From contig MU619274.1 of assembly GCA_025201805.1 (NCBI GenBank), positions 154,731-208,212 on the forward strand: a stretch of DNA of 53,482 nt, written 5' to 3'. The translations under genes and the position numbers were made by a program. Shown here in pieces: positions 10,162 to 21,590 of this stretch. Positions within the stretch are counted from its first letter, which is position 1. Every line of letters starts with the position of its first letter. A model generated the notes under the pieces. The model was not told where the DNA came from and ran no database searches. It was given only the letters and a program-made list of their open reading frames with translations. The stretch comes from Parasitella parasitica (Eukaryota; Mucoromycota; Mucoromycetes; Mucorales; Mucoraceae).

Positions 10162-11638
10162 ATGTCACCCCCAAGAGATGATCACGATGAAACCAATTTG
10201 AAGGGTAATGTCAGCGACATCCCTTGCCAACCACTCAAGTCGCCTTATGCTAGTAAACTGGATCCTATGTCAAATGTTGGCAGTTTTAAGATTATCGACA
10301 CAACGTTGAGAGGTATATAAATGCATATCCATGAAAATGATTTATCAAGTATCTGTTAACTCACACATTAAATGAATTTTGCAGAAGGTGAACAATTTGC
10401 TAATGCATTCTTCGCAACAGAAAAAAAAATCGGTATGCTATATAAGCACAATATACAAATATAAAGGCTAATTTACTAAATATATACTTGAAAACACAGA
10501 AATCGCCAAAGCTTTGGATGCTATTGGCGTCGATTATCTCGAATTAACATCCCCAGCAGCCTCGGAGCAATCCTTCAATGACTGCAAGGCCATAGCCGCC
10601 CTTGGATTAAGAGCAAAAGTCCTCACACACATTCGTTGCCACATGGAGGATGCTCGTTTAGCGGTTCAAACTGGTGTTGATGGAATCAACGTGGTTATTG
10701 GAACATCCTCCTACCTCCGAGAATTCTCTCATGGCAAAACTATGGATTACATTACCAAGACGGCTATTGAGGTCATTACTTACATCAAGAGCCAAGGTCT
10801 TGAAGTACGTTTCTCTACTGAAGATTCTTTCCGTTCTGACTTGGTCGATTTGCTTGCCATTTATAAAACTGTCGATCGAATCGGTGTAGATCGGGTTGGT
10901 ATTGCTGATACTGTTGGCTGCGCTAATCCGCGCCAAGTTTATGACCTTGTCAAAACTCTTCGTAGCGTTGTCAAGTGCGATATCGAGTGCCATTTCCACG
11001 ACGATACAGGCTGTGCTATTGCTAATGCGTATACTGCATTGGAAGCTGGAGCAACTCATATTGATACTTGTGTCCTCGGCATTGGTGAGCGTAATGGCAT
11101 CACTGCCCTGGGCGGGTTCTTGGCTCGCATGTATGTTTCTGATCGTGATTATGTTCTCGACAAATACAATGTTAAAGCTATTCGTCGAGCGGAAAACATC
11201 GTTGCTGAATCTGTTGAAATTGCAGTTCCTTTTAATAACTACATCACTGGTTATTGTGCTTTTACTCACAAGGCTGGTATCCACGCAAAGGCCATTTTGA
11301 ATAACCCTTCTACCTATGAAATTTTAAGACCTGAAGATTTCGGTATGTCTCGTTATGTAAGCATTGGACATCGCTTAACGGGCTGGAATGCTGTCAAGAA
11401 CAGAATTGAGCAGTTGAAGTTGAATGACTTGACTGACGACGATGCAAAGAAGATCACCAACAAAATCAAACAATTAGCAGACGCCAGGGTACTCAATCTA
11501 GAAGAAGTGGATATTATCTTGCGTGAATACAATAATGCAAAGCTGACAGATAACTCACATTTGCTTGTGCTTCAAAATTTGGTATCTCATGATCAATTAC
11601 TTTTATTAAGAGCCGATACTACTGTTATCTCTGTATAA
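10162..11638 (+). CDS. LYS20: homocitrate synthase
   Basis: First enzyme of the fungal alpha-aminoadipate lysine pathway: condenses acetyl-CoA with 2-oxoglutarate to homocitrate. Exons 10162-10312, 10385-10432, 10500-11638; 445 residues, close to Lys20/Lys21. Motifs of the HMGL-like TIM barrel are present: IDTTLREGEQF (catalytic Arg and metal Asp), [19 protein letters not shown], and the metal-binding [13 protein letters not shown], then [12 protein letters not shown] and [12 protein letters not shown]. The C-terminal regulatory part is short. The most intact start is the ATG at 10162 because it lies in frame and 30 residues before the barrel. No mitochondrial leader is evident, so cytosolic or nuclear location as in yeast is likely. 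The last exon is long and intron-free. Confidence 0.95.
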
Positions 11639-12038
11639 TTTTATACAATATATTCTATAGTCGTCATTCACATGCAATTTTGGTGTAATATATATTACGT
11701 ACATACATTCATACAAATATTGTATGTCCCCTCGCATTCTCCTTCATTTTATAACTTCATTATATCTTGCATAAATAAATCTTGATTACAAACAATCCCA
11801 TAATCATTAATAAGTGATAAAACCTAACTTTTTATGCCTGTGTCACCAAGATGGTGGCTATCATATACACAGCCCCTTTTCTGAACGATGGCATTGCCTG
11901 TTAGATATGGTACCGTACAACCCTCACATACACATGAATAAGTATTACACAAATAAGTCATATAAATATAAATTGGTTTCTTTTTTTTTCTTTTTGCTGT
12001 ATTTATTTATTTTCATTTGTTTTATCTTCCTATCTAAA
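11639..12038 (+). promoter_or_regulatory. 3' end and promoter spacer of 400 bp
   Basis: Contains AATAAA-like sequence near 11771 that may serve the homocitrate synthase gene, and a TATA-like CATATAAATATAAA at about 11960-11973 followed by a T/C-rich tract immediately before the next ATG. No other gene seen. Confidence 0.4.
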
Positions 12039-12683
12039 ATGACCTTCAAGATTGCCATCATCGGTGCTAGTGGTAAGGCAGGTCAAGCTATTCTCAAAGA
12101 GTCTCTTTCCAGAGGTTTTCAAGTTACTGCCATTGTCCGTAATAAAAACAAGATTACTCAGAGTGTAAATATTATCGAAAAAGAGGTGTTAGATCTTACA
12201 ACAGACGATTTAAAGCAATTTGATGTGGTTGCCAATGCTTTTGGTTCTGCACCAGGACAGGAGAATAGCCATGTTACTGTAGGTAAGTTTCTCATCGGTC
12301 TCTTGACGGGATTATCCGATACACGTTTGATGGTGGTGGGCGGTGCTGCTAGTCTTTATATCGATGATGAGCTCAAGAAGCGTATATTGGATAAAGAAGA
12401 CTTTTCTAAAGAATATCTCCCATTGGCAAAGGCACAAGCTCAAAATTTGACGGATCTCAAGGCTTCTGAGCATCTTAGGTTTACATTTGTCAGTCCTGCT
12501 ATAAACTTTGATCCCAATGGTGCAAGAACTGGCAAGTATCAAACCACAAAGGATAGGGTGATCTTCAATAGCCAGGGAAAGTCCTATGTTAGCTATGCAG
12601 ATTTCGCAGTTGCTTTTGTAGATGAAATTGAAAATCCTCAGCATTTGAATTCTAGATTTGGTGTAATTTCTGAGCAGAAATAA
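12039..12683 (+). CDS. NAD(P)-binding Rossmann oxidoreductase, YhfK/COG2910-like
   Basis: Single-exon gene of 214 residues starting at MTFKIAIIGASGKAG, an atypical-SDR dinucleotide-binding motif (GxxGxxG), followed by NKITQSVNIIEKEVLDL, a strand DVVANAFG, then LMVVGGAASLYID, YLPLAKAQ and FTFVSPAINFDP...RTGKY. This pattern is that of small bacterial NADH-flavin-reductase-like or NmrA/biliverdin-reductase-B-like proteins; the substrate is unknown. The frame extends 75 codons upstream but the T-rich leader and TATA-like sequence argue for the ATG at 12039. It has no introns, unlike nearly every neighbour, which fits a bacterial origin but does not prove it. Confidence 0.82.
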   Translation: MTFKIAIIGASGKAGQAILKESLSRGFQVTAIVRNKNKITQSVNIIEKEVLDLTTDDLKQFDVVANAFGSAPGQENSHVTVGKFLIGLLTGLSDTRLMVVGGAASLYIDDELKKRILDKEDFSKEYLPLAKAQAQNLTDLKASEHLRFTFVSPAINFDPNGARTGKYQTTKDRVIFNSQGKSYVSYADFAVAFVDEIENPQHLNSRFGVISEQK

Positions 12684-12848
12684 ATCAATACTTCATATAA
12701 TAAACAGATAATTAATATTAGATTGTATGAGGCATCCTGATTTCAGAATAGAATCTGTCCATCTCGATGCTAACGACTCTGTACACTAAAATACTGTACC
12801 CGTACAATCGCAATACTGCACTTTTTAATTTACTTACGAGCTTTTATA
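12684..12848. other. short spacer before Helitron remnant
   Basis: 3' flank of the oxidoreductase gene; nothing recognised beyond AT-rich sequence. Confidence 0.3.
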
Positions 12849-12975
12849 CACCCCCCCCCCGAACTACGGTGAAAATAATCGACCTTCGCTTCGCTACGGT
12901 GATATTTTTCGACCTTCGTTCTCATGGGGGGGGGTGGGGTGCACAGCTCGCGCCTGCAGCGGGCTGTCCCACTTA
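12849..12975 (-). mobile_element. GC-rich terminal-type sequence of a Helitron
   Basis: This block stands out from its AT-rich surroundings. It holds a C10 run, two copies of a unit CTACGGTGAtAaTaaTCGACCTTCG (12864-12890 and 12894-12920, with differences), a G9 run and CGCGCCTGCAGCGGGCTG, a GC-rich self-complementary stretch. It lies just beyond the 3' end of the helicase remnant on the minus strand, where the hairpin end of a Helitron is expected. I could not fix the exact CTRR terminus. Confidence 0.45.
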
Positions 12976-13109
12976 ACACAACGCTAAATCAAACGAAATA
13001 AGAAACAATGAGTGGAAATAACATTTATGTATTGTATAAAGATATGATATATTATGATTATTTGGTATTTTTTGTTTAAATCCTCGAAGTTGGTTAATTT
13101 TGAAAAATC

Positions 13110-14395
13110 TCAGTATAGACAACGTTTGATGTATATACTCCTTCTTGGCTTGGGGTTGATGATGATTGACGAGCAACTAAAAATTTTGATGTCATCTGGC
13201 CTTTTAACTCGAGATAGAGCGACATATAATTGGCCATGCGAGAAAATTGAGACAGGAAGATACACCTCTACAAAGTCCAGAGTTTGACCTTGCGATTTAT
13301 TTATCGTCATGGCAAAAGCTGGTCTGACATGGAACTGACAACGCTTGAATTCTACGCCGACTTGCTCAACTATCGAGTTTAACGTAACTCTGGGTATGAG
13401 CACAACATTGCGTTGATAAGGTCCAGTTGCAACTTCAGCCTGGATAGTGTTCCTTGTGAATGCTCGACAAATAAGCCTTGTACCATTATAAACACCATGA
13501 GCAGGATCGATGTTTCTGAGCATCATGATTGGCGAGCCAATTTTCAACTTGAGCTGGTGAGGTGGAAGACTACCACAGTTGAGAAAATTCATGAATTCTG
13601 ATGGCAGCTCTAAAGCATCGTCTTCACTCAACGCCGTGTCAGTACTCAGGAATTCAGTGAATTCACTGGGAAACTTCTCAAGCATGAAGTCGTTTACTTT
13701 AGAAACAAAAGTATTGGTCGGTGTCAGGATGGCCTTCGACATTAAGTTGTCGCGGGTGGTATCAGCAGTGGGTGCAAAGTTGTTGTAAACATATACATGT
13801 TGGCAAAGGACAGAAATATCATTGCCAGACAGAAGCATATTATATTACGGAATACGAATCAAGTCAGCTGTGTTGGGCTGAATAGGGAAGGAGCCATTGC
13901 CAATATCAAGCAAGAAATCAGCAAAATTTTGCAATGAAGTGGCCTATGCAGCGTTATGTAATGACATGGCTTGCTAAACTCTCATGCTTGTTGTTAAGCT
14001 GAGTACTTGTATATGCGGCCAAAGATTAAAGGTCAGAATGCATGCTTGAATGATTTCTTCTTTACTGCCATGAGGAACCATAGGTAAAATTTGAGAACAA
14101 ATACAATAAATTTTCCTCCAAAGGGAAAATCTGCCTGTATTTCGTCTACTTGAATATTGCTTCATGGCATCTTTAAATGTCCTGTCTACTGTTTCGAGAA
14201 CATCACGGCTTTTCATCGATGCTTCATCCTAAATAAATAAGGCTTGTGCCAGGAGATCTTGGTCTCAAAAAACACACAGATGAATCATTGCAGTTAAGAA
14301 AAATTCCAAATCTTGAGTGAGCAGTACGGCCATCTTTTAACTGTAAAACTTGTAATTTACTTAGAATAGAGACATCAAGAAAAAAACATAAATCT
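13110..14395 (-). pseudogene. Helitron Pif1-like helicase, degenerate
   Basis: C-terminal half of a rolling-circle transposon (Helitron) helicase. The longest open part (13110-13838) carries CGSLPPHQLKLKIG, PIMMLRNIDPAHGVYNGTRL, VVLIPRV, FHVRPAFAMTINKSQGQTL (helicase motif V/VI region) and SHGQLYVALSRV, which is the standard Helitron/Pif1 signature. Upstream, in shifted frames, are DGRTAHSRF, DEAS (Walker B, preceded by an in-frame TAG where Trp is expected), QILPMVPHGSKEEII and WPHIQVLSLTTSMRV. Frameshifts and stops mean it is not functional. The Rep endonuclease and Walker A part were not found. The ORF end is about 130 bp from the GC-rich terminal-type block. Confidence 0.82.
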
Positions 14396-15191
14396 GACAA
14401 GCGTGTTGTTTTGCGATATCATGAGCGTCCTTCGGCTTCAACAGCATGTTTTAACTGCCTTCTATTCTCATAGACTCATGTTTGAATTGTTATAGGTTTT
14501 GTTGGCTCTCCTTTTCTTGAATAAAAAGAATTATGTTCGTTCCCACGGTTGCTATACTTGAGCGACTAATGATATGCAATATGTAGAGATGAGATTAAAT
14601 AACATGTGGATATTTATGTTGATTCTTAATGAAAAACTCCTTTCAAAAAAAAAAAAAAAATTAATGATGAGATACAACACACAATTTTCATGGTCGCGAT
14701 TTCATAAAAGACCCAGGGAATGTCATGATCCTATGCTACATTATAATGCCCATATCAACGAAAAACTATAATAAGAAATATATTTTCTCACGTGAAACAA
14801 GAAGCCCAATCATAAGGCAACTAATTATGAAAAGATGTGTCAGAATGATATGCATCGGTTTTCCAAAACATACACAGACGACAGAAACATTTAGCCATTA
14901 AAGATCTGATTTGTTAGGATTTGGATCAAAGTGAAAAAGGAAAAACCAGGATTGATTTAGATTACACGATTTACAATGTCAAGAATAGGAGCAAGGGGCA
15001 TAATTCTACGGATCACCAAAGTAAAAGACAATTATGGGTCAGAACTTCAAGATAAACTGATACAAAACTCTTTGTTTTATCAAGAGCTATTCATCTCAAT
15101 AAATCAATAAATCAATTGTTTATCAACATTAAAAAATTCAGCTCGGGTGCTTTTTACACTAATTAAATCGAAACCAGATAGAAAAAAAAAG
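14396..15191. other. 0.8-kb stretch without gene
   Basis: Possibly the eroded remainder of the Helitron; no motif recognised. An A17 run occurs near 14645. Confidence 0.35.
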
Positions 15192-15199
15192 TATAAAAG
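15192..15199 (+). promoter_or_regulatory. TATA box of cyclin gene
   Basis: TATAAAAG about 110 bp upstream of the ATG, followed by a long pyrimidine (CT) tract at 15219-15259, a common fungal core-promoter arrangement. Confidence 0.45.
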
Positions 15200-15302
15200 T
15201 AGTGGAAATTTGAATTTCGCCTCTTTTCTCTTTTCTTTTTTTTTTTTTCTTTTTCTTTTTGGTACTTTTACCCTTTGAAGTTTCACCTATTTTATACTGC
15301 AA

Positions 15303-16020
15303 ATGTTGGCACTTCCTACCACAATCTCGAGAGAGGCAGTTCCTCCTGGTTTTATAGGTAAAGTTAAAAAGATTAATTGAATTGAATGAGGAATTATGTG
15401 ATACCATCATTCAGGATTTGGTCCCTGAATTTTACTAATTTTAAACAACGTTTTAGATTTTGCCTCCTCTTCGTTCGATGCTATTTTATTTCCTAACGCT
15501 CCTGTTGAAGTATCAACTGTGGCTACGCAGAATGATGGCGAGATCAGAAGAAGACCCTCTCATCTACCTGACCTTATCCCATTTATCCAACTTATCACCG
15601 ATAAATGTGATGTTCAGCCTATTCATATGGTTATAGCGCTCATGTATGTCCAAAGATTTAGGAAATCTCTGCCTGCTGGTAAGTTTTTTTATTTTTATTT
15701 TTATTTTTCCACTAGTTCTCATGTTATATATAGGCTATAAAGCTGAACCCGAAGCTGCTCATCGTATTTTCGTTGCCTCTCTTTTAGTTGCTAGTAAATA
15801 TAGTGAGGATCGCTGTCTCTCTACGAAACAGGTTGTCAGAGCTACAGGCGATGTTTGGTCTATCAAGGAAATCACCCAAATGGAATTAGCTTTCCTGAGG
15901 TTTTTGCATTGGGATCTATATGTAAGTCATGAAGAGATAACCAAGTTTCTTCATGACTTAGGATTTGACAGTCGCTCTATTTTACCTAATCGCCCTATTC
16001 TGCTGGATGATACACTTTAG
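15303..16020 (+). CDS. PCL/PHO80-type cyclin
   Basis: Exons 15303-15357, 15457-15678, 15734-16020; 187 residues. The cyclin box reads IPFIQLITDKCDVQPIHMVIALMYVQRF, HRIFVASLLVASKYSED, then WSIKEITQMELAFLRFLHWDL, which is the Pho85-cyclin (Pcl1/Pcl2-like) form, with the single N-terminal cyclin fold and almost nothing after it. Such cyclins target a Pho85/Cdk5-type kinase in cell-cycle or nutrient control. A conserved Lys and Glu of the cyclin fold are represented by K in LVASKYSED and E in TQMELAFL. The family is confident; which cyclin class is not. Confidence 0.85.
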
Positions 16021-16856
16021 AGCACATGCTTCCATCTTTTATTGATACCCTTCTTTTTACCTTTTAGTATTACTGTGATAATGTAAATAACAGTGTGTAC
16101 ATATAATAATTTTAGCAAGCACTATATAACTTAACCTCTTTTTATAAGAATATGTAAAACATTAAGTTAACACATTGTTGTATGAAGTAAAATAATAAAA
16201 CAGACAGCTTCTCACGTTGAAGGATGATTCATAATCCGAAGCACATCAGCGTCATTGCAATCACATAATCTTAGTCATACAAATAAAAAATATTACTACT
16301 TTAGTCGCTCTAACATAGAAAAGCATGACAGAATTTCTACTCGAATCTGCATGCGGTGATCAGCTTCCGTTACTAGGCAGCGAACAAGTGCTCTGCTTTT
16401 TTTTTCGCCTATCAGACTTCTACAGCGTCTGATGACATATCATTTACTCATGTTGGCAGATATAAACTATCACGCACAGCTCATTAATACCTTACTTGAT
16501 CAAACCTTACGTGGGATATATTCAATTACAAGACTGGCTCTCTGAAAAGTAAAGATGAAAGAGTATGTGCTTTAAATCCGGAAAGCGCAAAGTTGTATGT
16601 TATTCAGTTAAATTGTCTCGAGCTATTTATTAGTGTATCTATTTAATTTTACTATGAATTAAAACAAATGGCTCACCGCCTGATTGCTTAAATAAATCAC
16701 AGTTACAAACAACAAGTTAAACTTTCCAATCATCTCACATCATTAAGAATAAGGTTCCAAAATCGACCAACCTACCGACCAAATAAATAAATAATTGACC
16801 TAAATTTAAAAGTGCTTTCCTTTTATTTACTATTCAAATTTGAAATAATTTTCAAT
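16021..16856. other. 836-bp spacer
   Basis: 3' end of the cyclin gene and promoter region of the SYG1-like gene. AT-rich; nothing else recognised. Confidence 0.35.
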
Positions 16857-19800
16857 ATGAAGTTTGCTAAATATCTCGAATCTGAAAGTGTTCCAGAATG
16901 GAGAAAAGCCTACATTAACTATAAAGGACTCAAGAAACGATTAAAAGCTATAGAAAAAGTAAGTTTCGATCACAATTGATGCACTACATACATAGATAAT
17001 ACTAACGCATCTGTCAAATTATAAGTATCGCAAATTGAACCATGCGGAGGAAAATATTCGGCTGCAGAATACTATTCAAGATATTGACGACTTACAAGAT
17101 TTAAATTATCCCAATAGACGAACGACGAATAATCCTCCCAGTAAACCAACACGTACTCAATCTTCCATCATCGATAACAGATCTTCTGGGTTACAACCTC
17201 GAAGCCTCTCATCAAGCAATTTATTCAAGAGGTTTTCTTTTAGTTTTAAAAGACAAGACACGGAACTAGGCAGTGTAAATCGGCCCTCTATACCAGGTGA
17301 GTGTACTACAAGTCAGCCAATGTAGAAGGTTTCTTAAACTGTGAGATAGCTCATGAAATGCGATCGATATCTGTATTAGAAGAAGCCCTTAGACATGCAA
17401 GCGAGCCCGAACAGTATTTCTTTGTCATGTTGGATGGGGATTTGGAGACAATATCTCGATTTTATGATGGTATGCATACATCAAATGATGGAAATTAGTT
17501 CTCTCATCTTACTTGGCGTGTTCGCTTTCCACTTAGAAAAGGAAAAAGAGGCCGAAGCTAAATATGATGCTCTAAAACTCCAGGTTCAGCTAATTCGAGA
17601 TTTTGCAGTACAACTATCACATTTGCATGTAGGTGATGGTTCCAATTTTTTTGAAAGGCATCATGTTCATGTTATTTGCAATAGTCAGAACATGATATCA
17701 TATCTGGTGATGGGAGGTTGAACCCTATGAATTGGTTCAAAGGAAGACGGAGGTCAAATGACACCGACATTCCTAATCTGCCAGCTTCAATCGAGTACAA
17801 TGGCGATCATCATATGAGCTACAATGTAGAAATCAAAAAGAAGTGTTTATTCATACACGTTTTAACTAGTCTTTATTTCTCATAGGTAGCTAGAAGCAGA
17901 CTGAAAAAGGCCATCACCGAGTATTATCGTAGTTTGGAGCTTTTAAAGTCATACAAGGTACTATGATATCATGTTTAAAATCATGTTAGACATTTCAATT
18001 AACATAAATATGCTCATGGCTATAGGTACTGAACGAAACTGGATTTCAGAAAATACTTAAAAAGTTTGATAAAACTGCCGGATGGAAAGCGAGCACTTTA
18101 TACATGCAGAAAGTGCGGAGATATCACTGGTTAAAGTCGCAAAAATTGGACGAATTCTTGCATGATACAGAGAAACTCTACATTGACGAATTTGCTGACG
18201 GGCACCGTCGACGAGGCATGGCAAAACTTCGTATTCCTGAAAAGGATGAGCACTACACACCTACAACATGGAGAATTGGTTTTTACATTGGCTTATCTCT
18301 TGCATTTTTGGGCAGGGTAATACAGCTCGTCCTGGATCCAAATGTACAGCAACAGCTGCCCAACATGGAATACAATCTTCAAATTTACGCTTGTTTCAGC
18401 CTGCCCATTTTGTTTTGCCTTGGGTTCTCCATCAATACATTAGTTTGGACAAGGTCGCATATCAATTACAAGTTTATCTTTGAGTTCGATCCTCGTGATA
18501 ATCTCAACTATCACGAATTTGCAGAGCTCCCTTCGTTGATGCTGTTATTATTATCATTTATCATGTACGTCGACTTTTCTCAATCGTTTGCGCCACTCAT
18601 TCCCTCAGAACTATGCCCCTTGATCCTATTTGTCATCATGATGGCTGCTTTGACATGTCCATTTCCTATCCTGTACTACTCGTCTCGTCGTTGGCTCAGT
18701 CTGTCCTTAGGTCGCATCATATTAAGTTATTTCTTTCCTATCGAATTTCGCGACTTCTTTATTGCAGACGAGCTTAATAGTTTGGCCTATACGTTTTGGA
18801 CGTTTTCTTACTTTGTTTGTGCTTATAATTTTCATTGGAATGATTTGCCTCTCAATTGTCCTGTCAAGATTTTCTGGTATACCCCATTCTTGGCTTGTCT
18901 ACCTCCTTGGTGGCGTTTTATTCAATGCATTCGTCGATATCAGGATTCTAGAGAAAAGGTACATTTAGTAAATGCCCTGAAATACACTACAAGCATTGGA
19001 TCTACATTGGCAACAGGTTATCGAAGAATGTATCGTAAGTGAGTCATATTTGCTAGTATCATTGAGGCACTGAACTTGAATAATTCACAATTCTAGCAAA
19101 TGCATCGATGGAAACAATTTGGATTTTATTTTGTATAATCAATTCTTCGTACACTTCTATATGGGACATCAGAATGGATTGGGGCTTGATGCAGCCTGGT
19201 AGCAAACATTTCTTGTTAAGAAACGATCTTGTATTCTACAGATGGACCTACTATGTAGCTGCTCCAATTAATATTATTCTCCGTTTTGCTTGGACACTCA
19301 ACGCAGCTGGCTTAGGCTATAAGGGTGAGCTCATTGGCTTTGTCACTGCATTGCTGGAAGCATACCGACGTATTCAATGGAACTTTTTCCGTCTTGAGAA
19401 TGAAGTAAGTTGGCAACATATCGTTTTGCGTTGAAGAGTGTACTAAACCTAGAGACTACACAGCATATCAATAACTGTGGTAACTATCGCGCGATTAAAG
19501 AGATACCTTTGCCATTTGCTTTCCGTGATGTAAAAAAGTCGTCTGTTTCTGCTACAGAAGAAGGCAGTATTCATTTACCTATGGAGCAAAGCGAGATTCC
19601 ATCGCCTGATGCTGCTGTCCTTCCAGGCCGTATGACTATGCCTTTCATTGACAATGTAACGCCCGTTGGATCTTTCTATGGTCGTCGTGATTTCGAAAAT
19701 AGGCAAGATATAGAGGATGGTATTAGCACAGGAGGCGCTAGTAGCAATTTGATACGTCAGCCTTCTGTAGTGGGCGCTGTCTTGGAGCGAATCAAGTCGA

Positions 19801-19871
19801 AAAAGAACACAAAGGCTTCTGACTCTTCGGATACAGATTTAGATGATGAAGAAGAAGAAGATAGCGATTAG
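16857..19871 (+). CDS. SYG1: SPX-EXS protein, SYG1/XPR1-type phosphate exporter
   Basis: Nine exons (16857-16958, 17026-17296, 17350-17469, 17537-17628, 17685-17825, 17886-17957, 18026-19034, 19097-19404, 19464-19871) give 840 residues. The N-terminus MKFAKYLESESVPEWRKAYI and NYKGLKKRLKAIEK start an SPX domain, whose later helices are FFVMLDGDLETISRFYDEKE, RLKKAITEYYRSLELLKSYK and KILKKFDKTAGWKA; the Lys clusters bind inositol pyrophosphates. About eight membrane segments follow, then the EXS domain (SSYTSIWDIRMDWGLM, FYRWTYYVAAPINIILRF, RRIQWNFFRLENEH). The last ~100 residues are an acidic tail. Role: phosphate efflux or signalling at plasma or Golgi membrane. The junction 17296/17350 is inferred from a 53-nt GTGAGT-ATAG intron; nearer acceptors would make introns under 30 nt. 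Donor 17826 was chosen because it keeps the frame. Confidence 0.93.
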
Positions 19872-20848
19872 AATTGTAATTTTATGTAAACTATATTTTG
19901 TGCCTATCTATATCATGAGAATAAAAGAATTTTAACGAGGTTAATAAAATTCGTAACAATATTTTTTGGTCAGTTTGGTTCTATTTCTCTGGCGAGAGGG
20001 TGAGAGCGATGTTCGTCTTATCTCGGTTGGTGCCACGGATTTGATATGAATCAGAGGTCTCGTTGGTATTATATCAAACGACTTTGCCTCCATGAGTTTT
20101 CTTTCAATCTCACCATCACAAAGCCTAATAACTTATATGGCGAAATGCCTCACCTTCTCGAAGGTTGATCCAATATATGGTGCAACATCGTAAACACTTA
20201 TGCCTGAAATACAATCAATCAACTATTTAAATTTGAAGAGATCGTTTTTATTTACTTCAACAGATGGCAGACATACTCTGTCAAATGGAATATTGTAATT
20301 GGAGATAATATTAGTTGATTAGAGTTTTACTTGGACCTTCATACAAAGCTAAGCATATTGGACGGACCAAAATTAGTGACAAAAATTGAGGCAAGGACCA
20401 ACAAGAAATCAACAAGGTGATAGCAAGAACAACACAAACATTTGATAAAAGACAAGAAAAAAAGAGTACTGGAGGGAAGCTTCAGCAGTAGCCAAGACTT
20501 GAATTTGAATCGCAAACGCACATAACCCCAATATCATCAACTCCCACAAATACTCAAATAGCACAATCAACAGCACTTCCCTCCATTGGAAATCTCAAGA
20601 AATCTAAATAAAAAAAAAAAAAATCAGATATGAAATATACCAACAAATTATAAATATCCAATCGACTGAAATGCTGAAAGATGAAAAGTTGAATGTGGGA
20701 CTGAATAAATATCCTCAATAGATCACATCGCCATCATTTGTATACAAAATTGCTGATCTAATCATGTTTCTGTCTTACTGCATTGCCACGAAGTCGAAAA
20801 AAAAAAAGAAACCACCCTTCGACTGATTTGAGATCAACATCAATAATT

Positions 20849-20998
20849 AGACCAGACCATAGACCAGTAAGCCAGTAATCAAAAAACCAACCAAAAGTTC
20901 ACAAGACCAGAACACCAGAACACCAGAACACCATTAGATCATTAGATCTTTAGATAATTAGACCATTGGACCATTGGACCATTAGATTCATTACCAGT
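20849..20998. repeat. short tandem-repeat cluster
   Basis: AACACCAG is repeated three times near 20908-20932 and GACCATTG-like units follow near 20960-20985, embedded in many ACCAG/TTAGA words. Replication-slippage sequence; no coding frame. Confidence 0.6.
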
Positions 20999-21485
20999 AG
21001 GAGAAAAACCTTTCGGACCAGATCAAGAGATATCATGATACTAAAATTAGCCTAGCAAATATAAGAGAAAATGTTTCTTTGGAAACATACACAATATTGT
21101 CGAAAAAGGGATAAAAACTATGCTTAAAGTGTTTGCTACATAGAATTACTTGGATATTCAAAGAACCGTAGAAGAATCTTATTGAAAGGTTATCACTTGA
21201 ATGTTGCAAACGAAAGAATGGATGAGTGGGATGAGGTTAAAATTTAAACTTAACAGAATGGATAATCAAGGAGAAACGCCAAGCAAGATTATTTCTGTAC
21301 ACTTGTCGTGAGTGTAAGTGGAATTGTAAGGACTTAACCGAAGGGAGAGCCCACGGAAATCAGCTGTAGTCGTACGCAAAAAGAAAAAAAATGAGTGCAA
21401 ACATGTCGGCTTGTAACTTATCAAAACACCACTATAGACGAAGGCAGAATAAGAGAATCAAGGAGGCCTATCGGTAGCATCATTA

Positions 21486-21590
21486 GAGGAGAAACCATCA
21501 GAGGAGAAACCATCAGAGGAGAAACCATCAGAAGAGACACCACCAGAAGAAAAGCCTTCAGAAAAGAAACCGTTAGAAGAAAACCCAAAT
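21486..21590 (+). repeat. 15-bp tandem repeat encoding EEKPS
   Basis: Seven diverging 15-bp units. In the frame beginning TTA GAG GAG AAA they read EEKPS, EEKPS, EEKPS, EETPP, EEKPS, EKKPL, EENPN and then stop at about 21609. Unit 5 differs from unit 1 at four third positions without changing the peptide, which looks like selection on protein sequence. The frame is open from about 21449 only, so it would have to be a last exon of an unrecognised gene or the relic of one. Confidence 0.6.

Noticed and set aside
9938-10201. 87-codon frame before homocitrate synthase
   Set aside because: No motif, crosses a TATA box and overlaps the real start in a different frame.
10658-11300. Long frames opposite or overlapping homocitrate synthase
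   Set aside because: Shadows of the real gene; their peptides have no family motif.
17297-17325. A 20- or 29-nt intron in the SYG1-like gene
   Set aside because: Below plausible intron size; a 53-nt intron with the same donor restores the frame.
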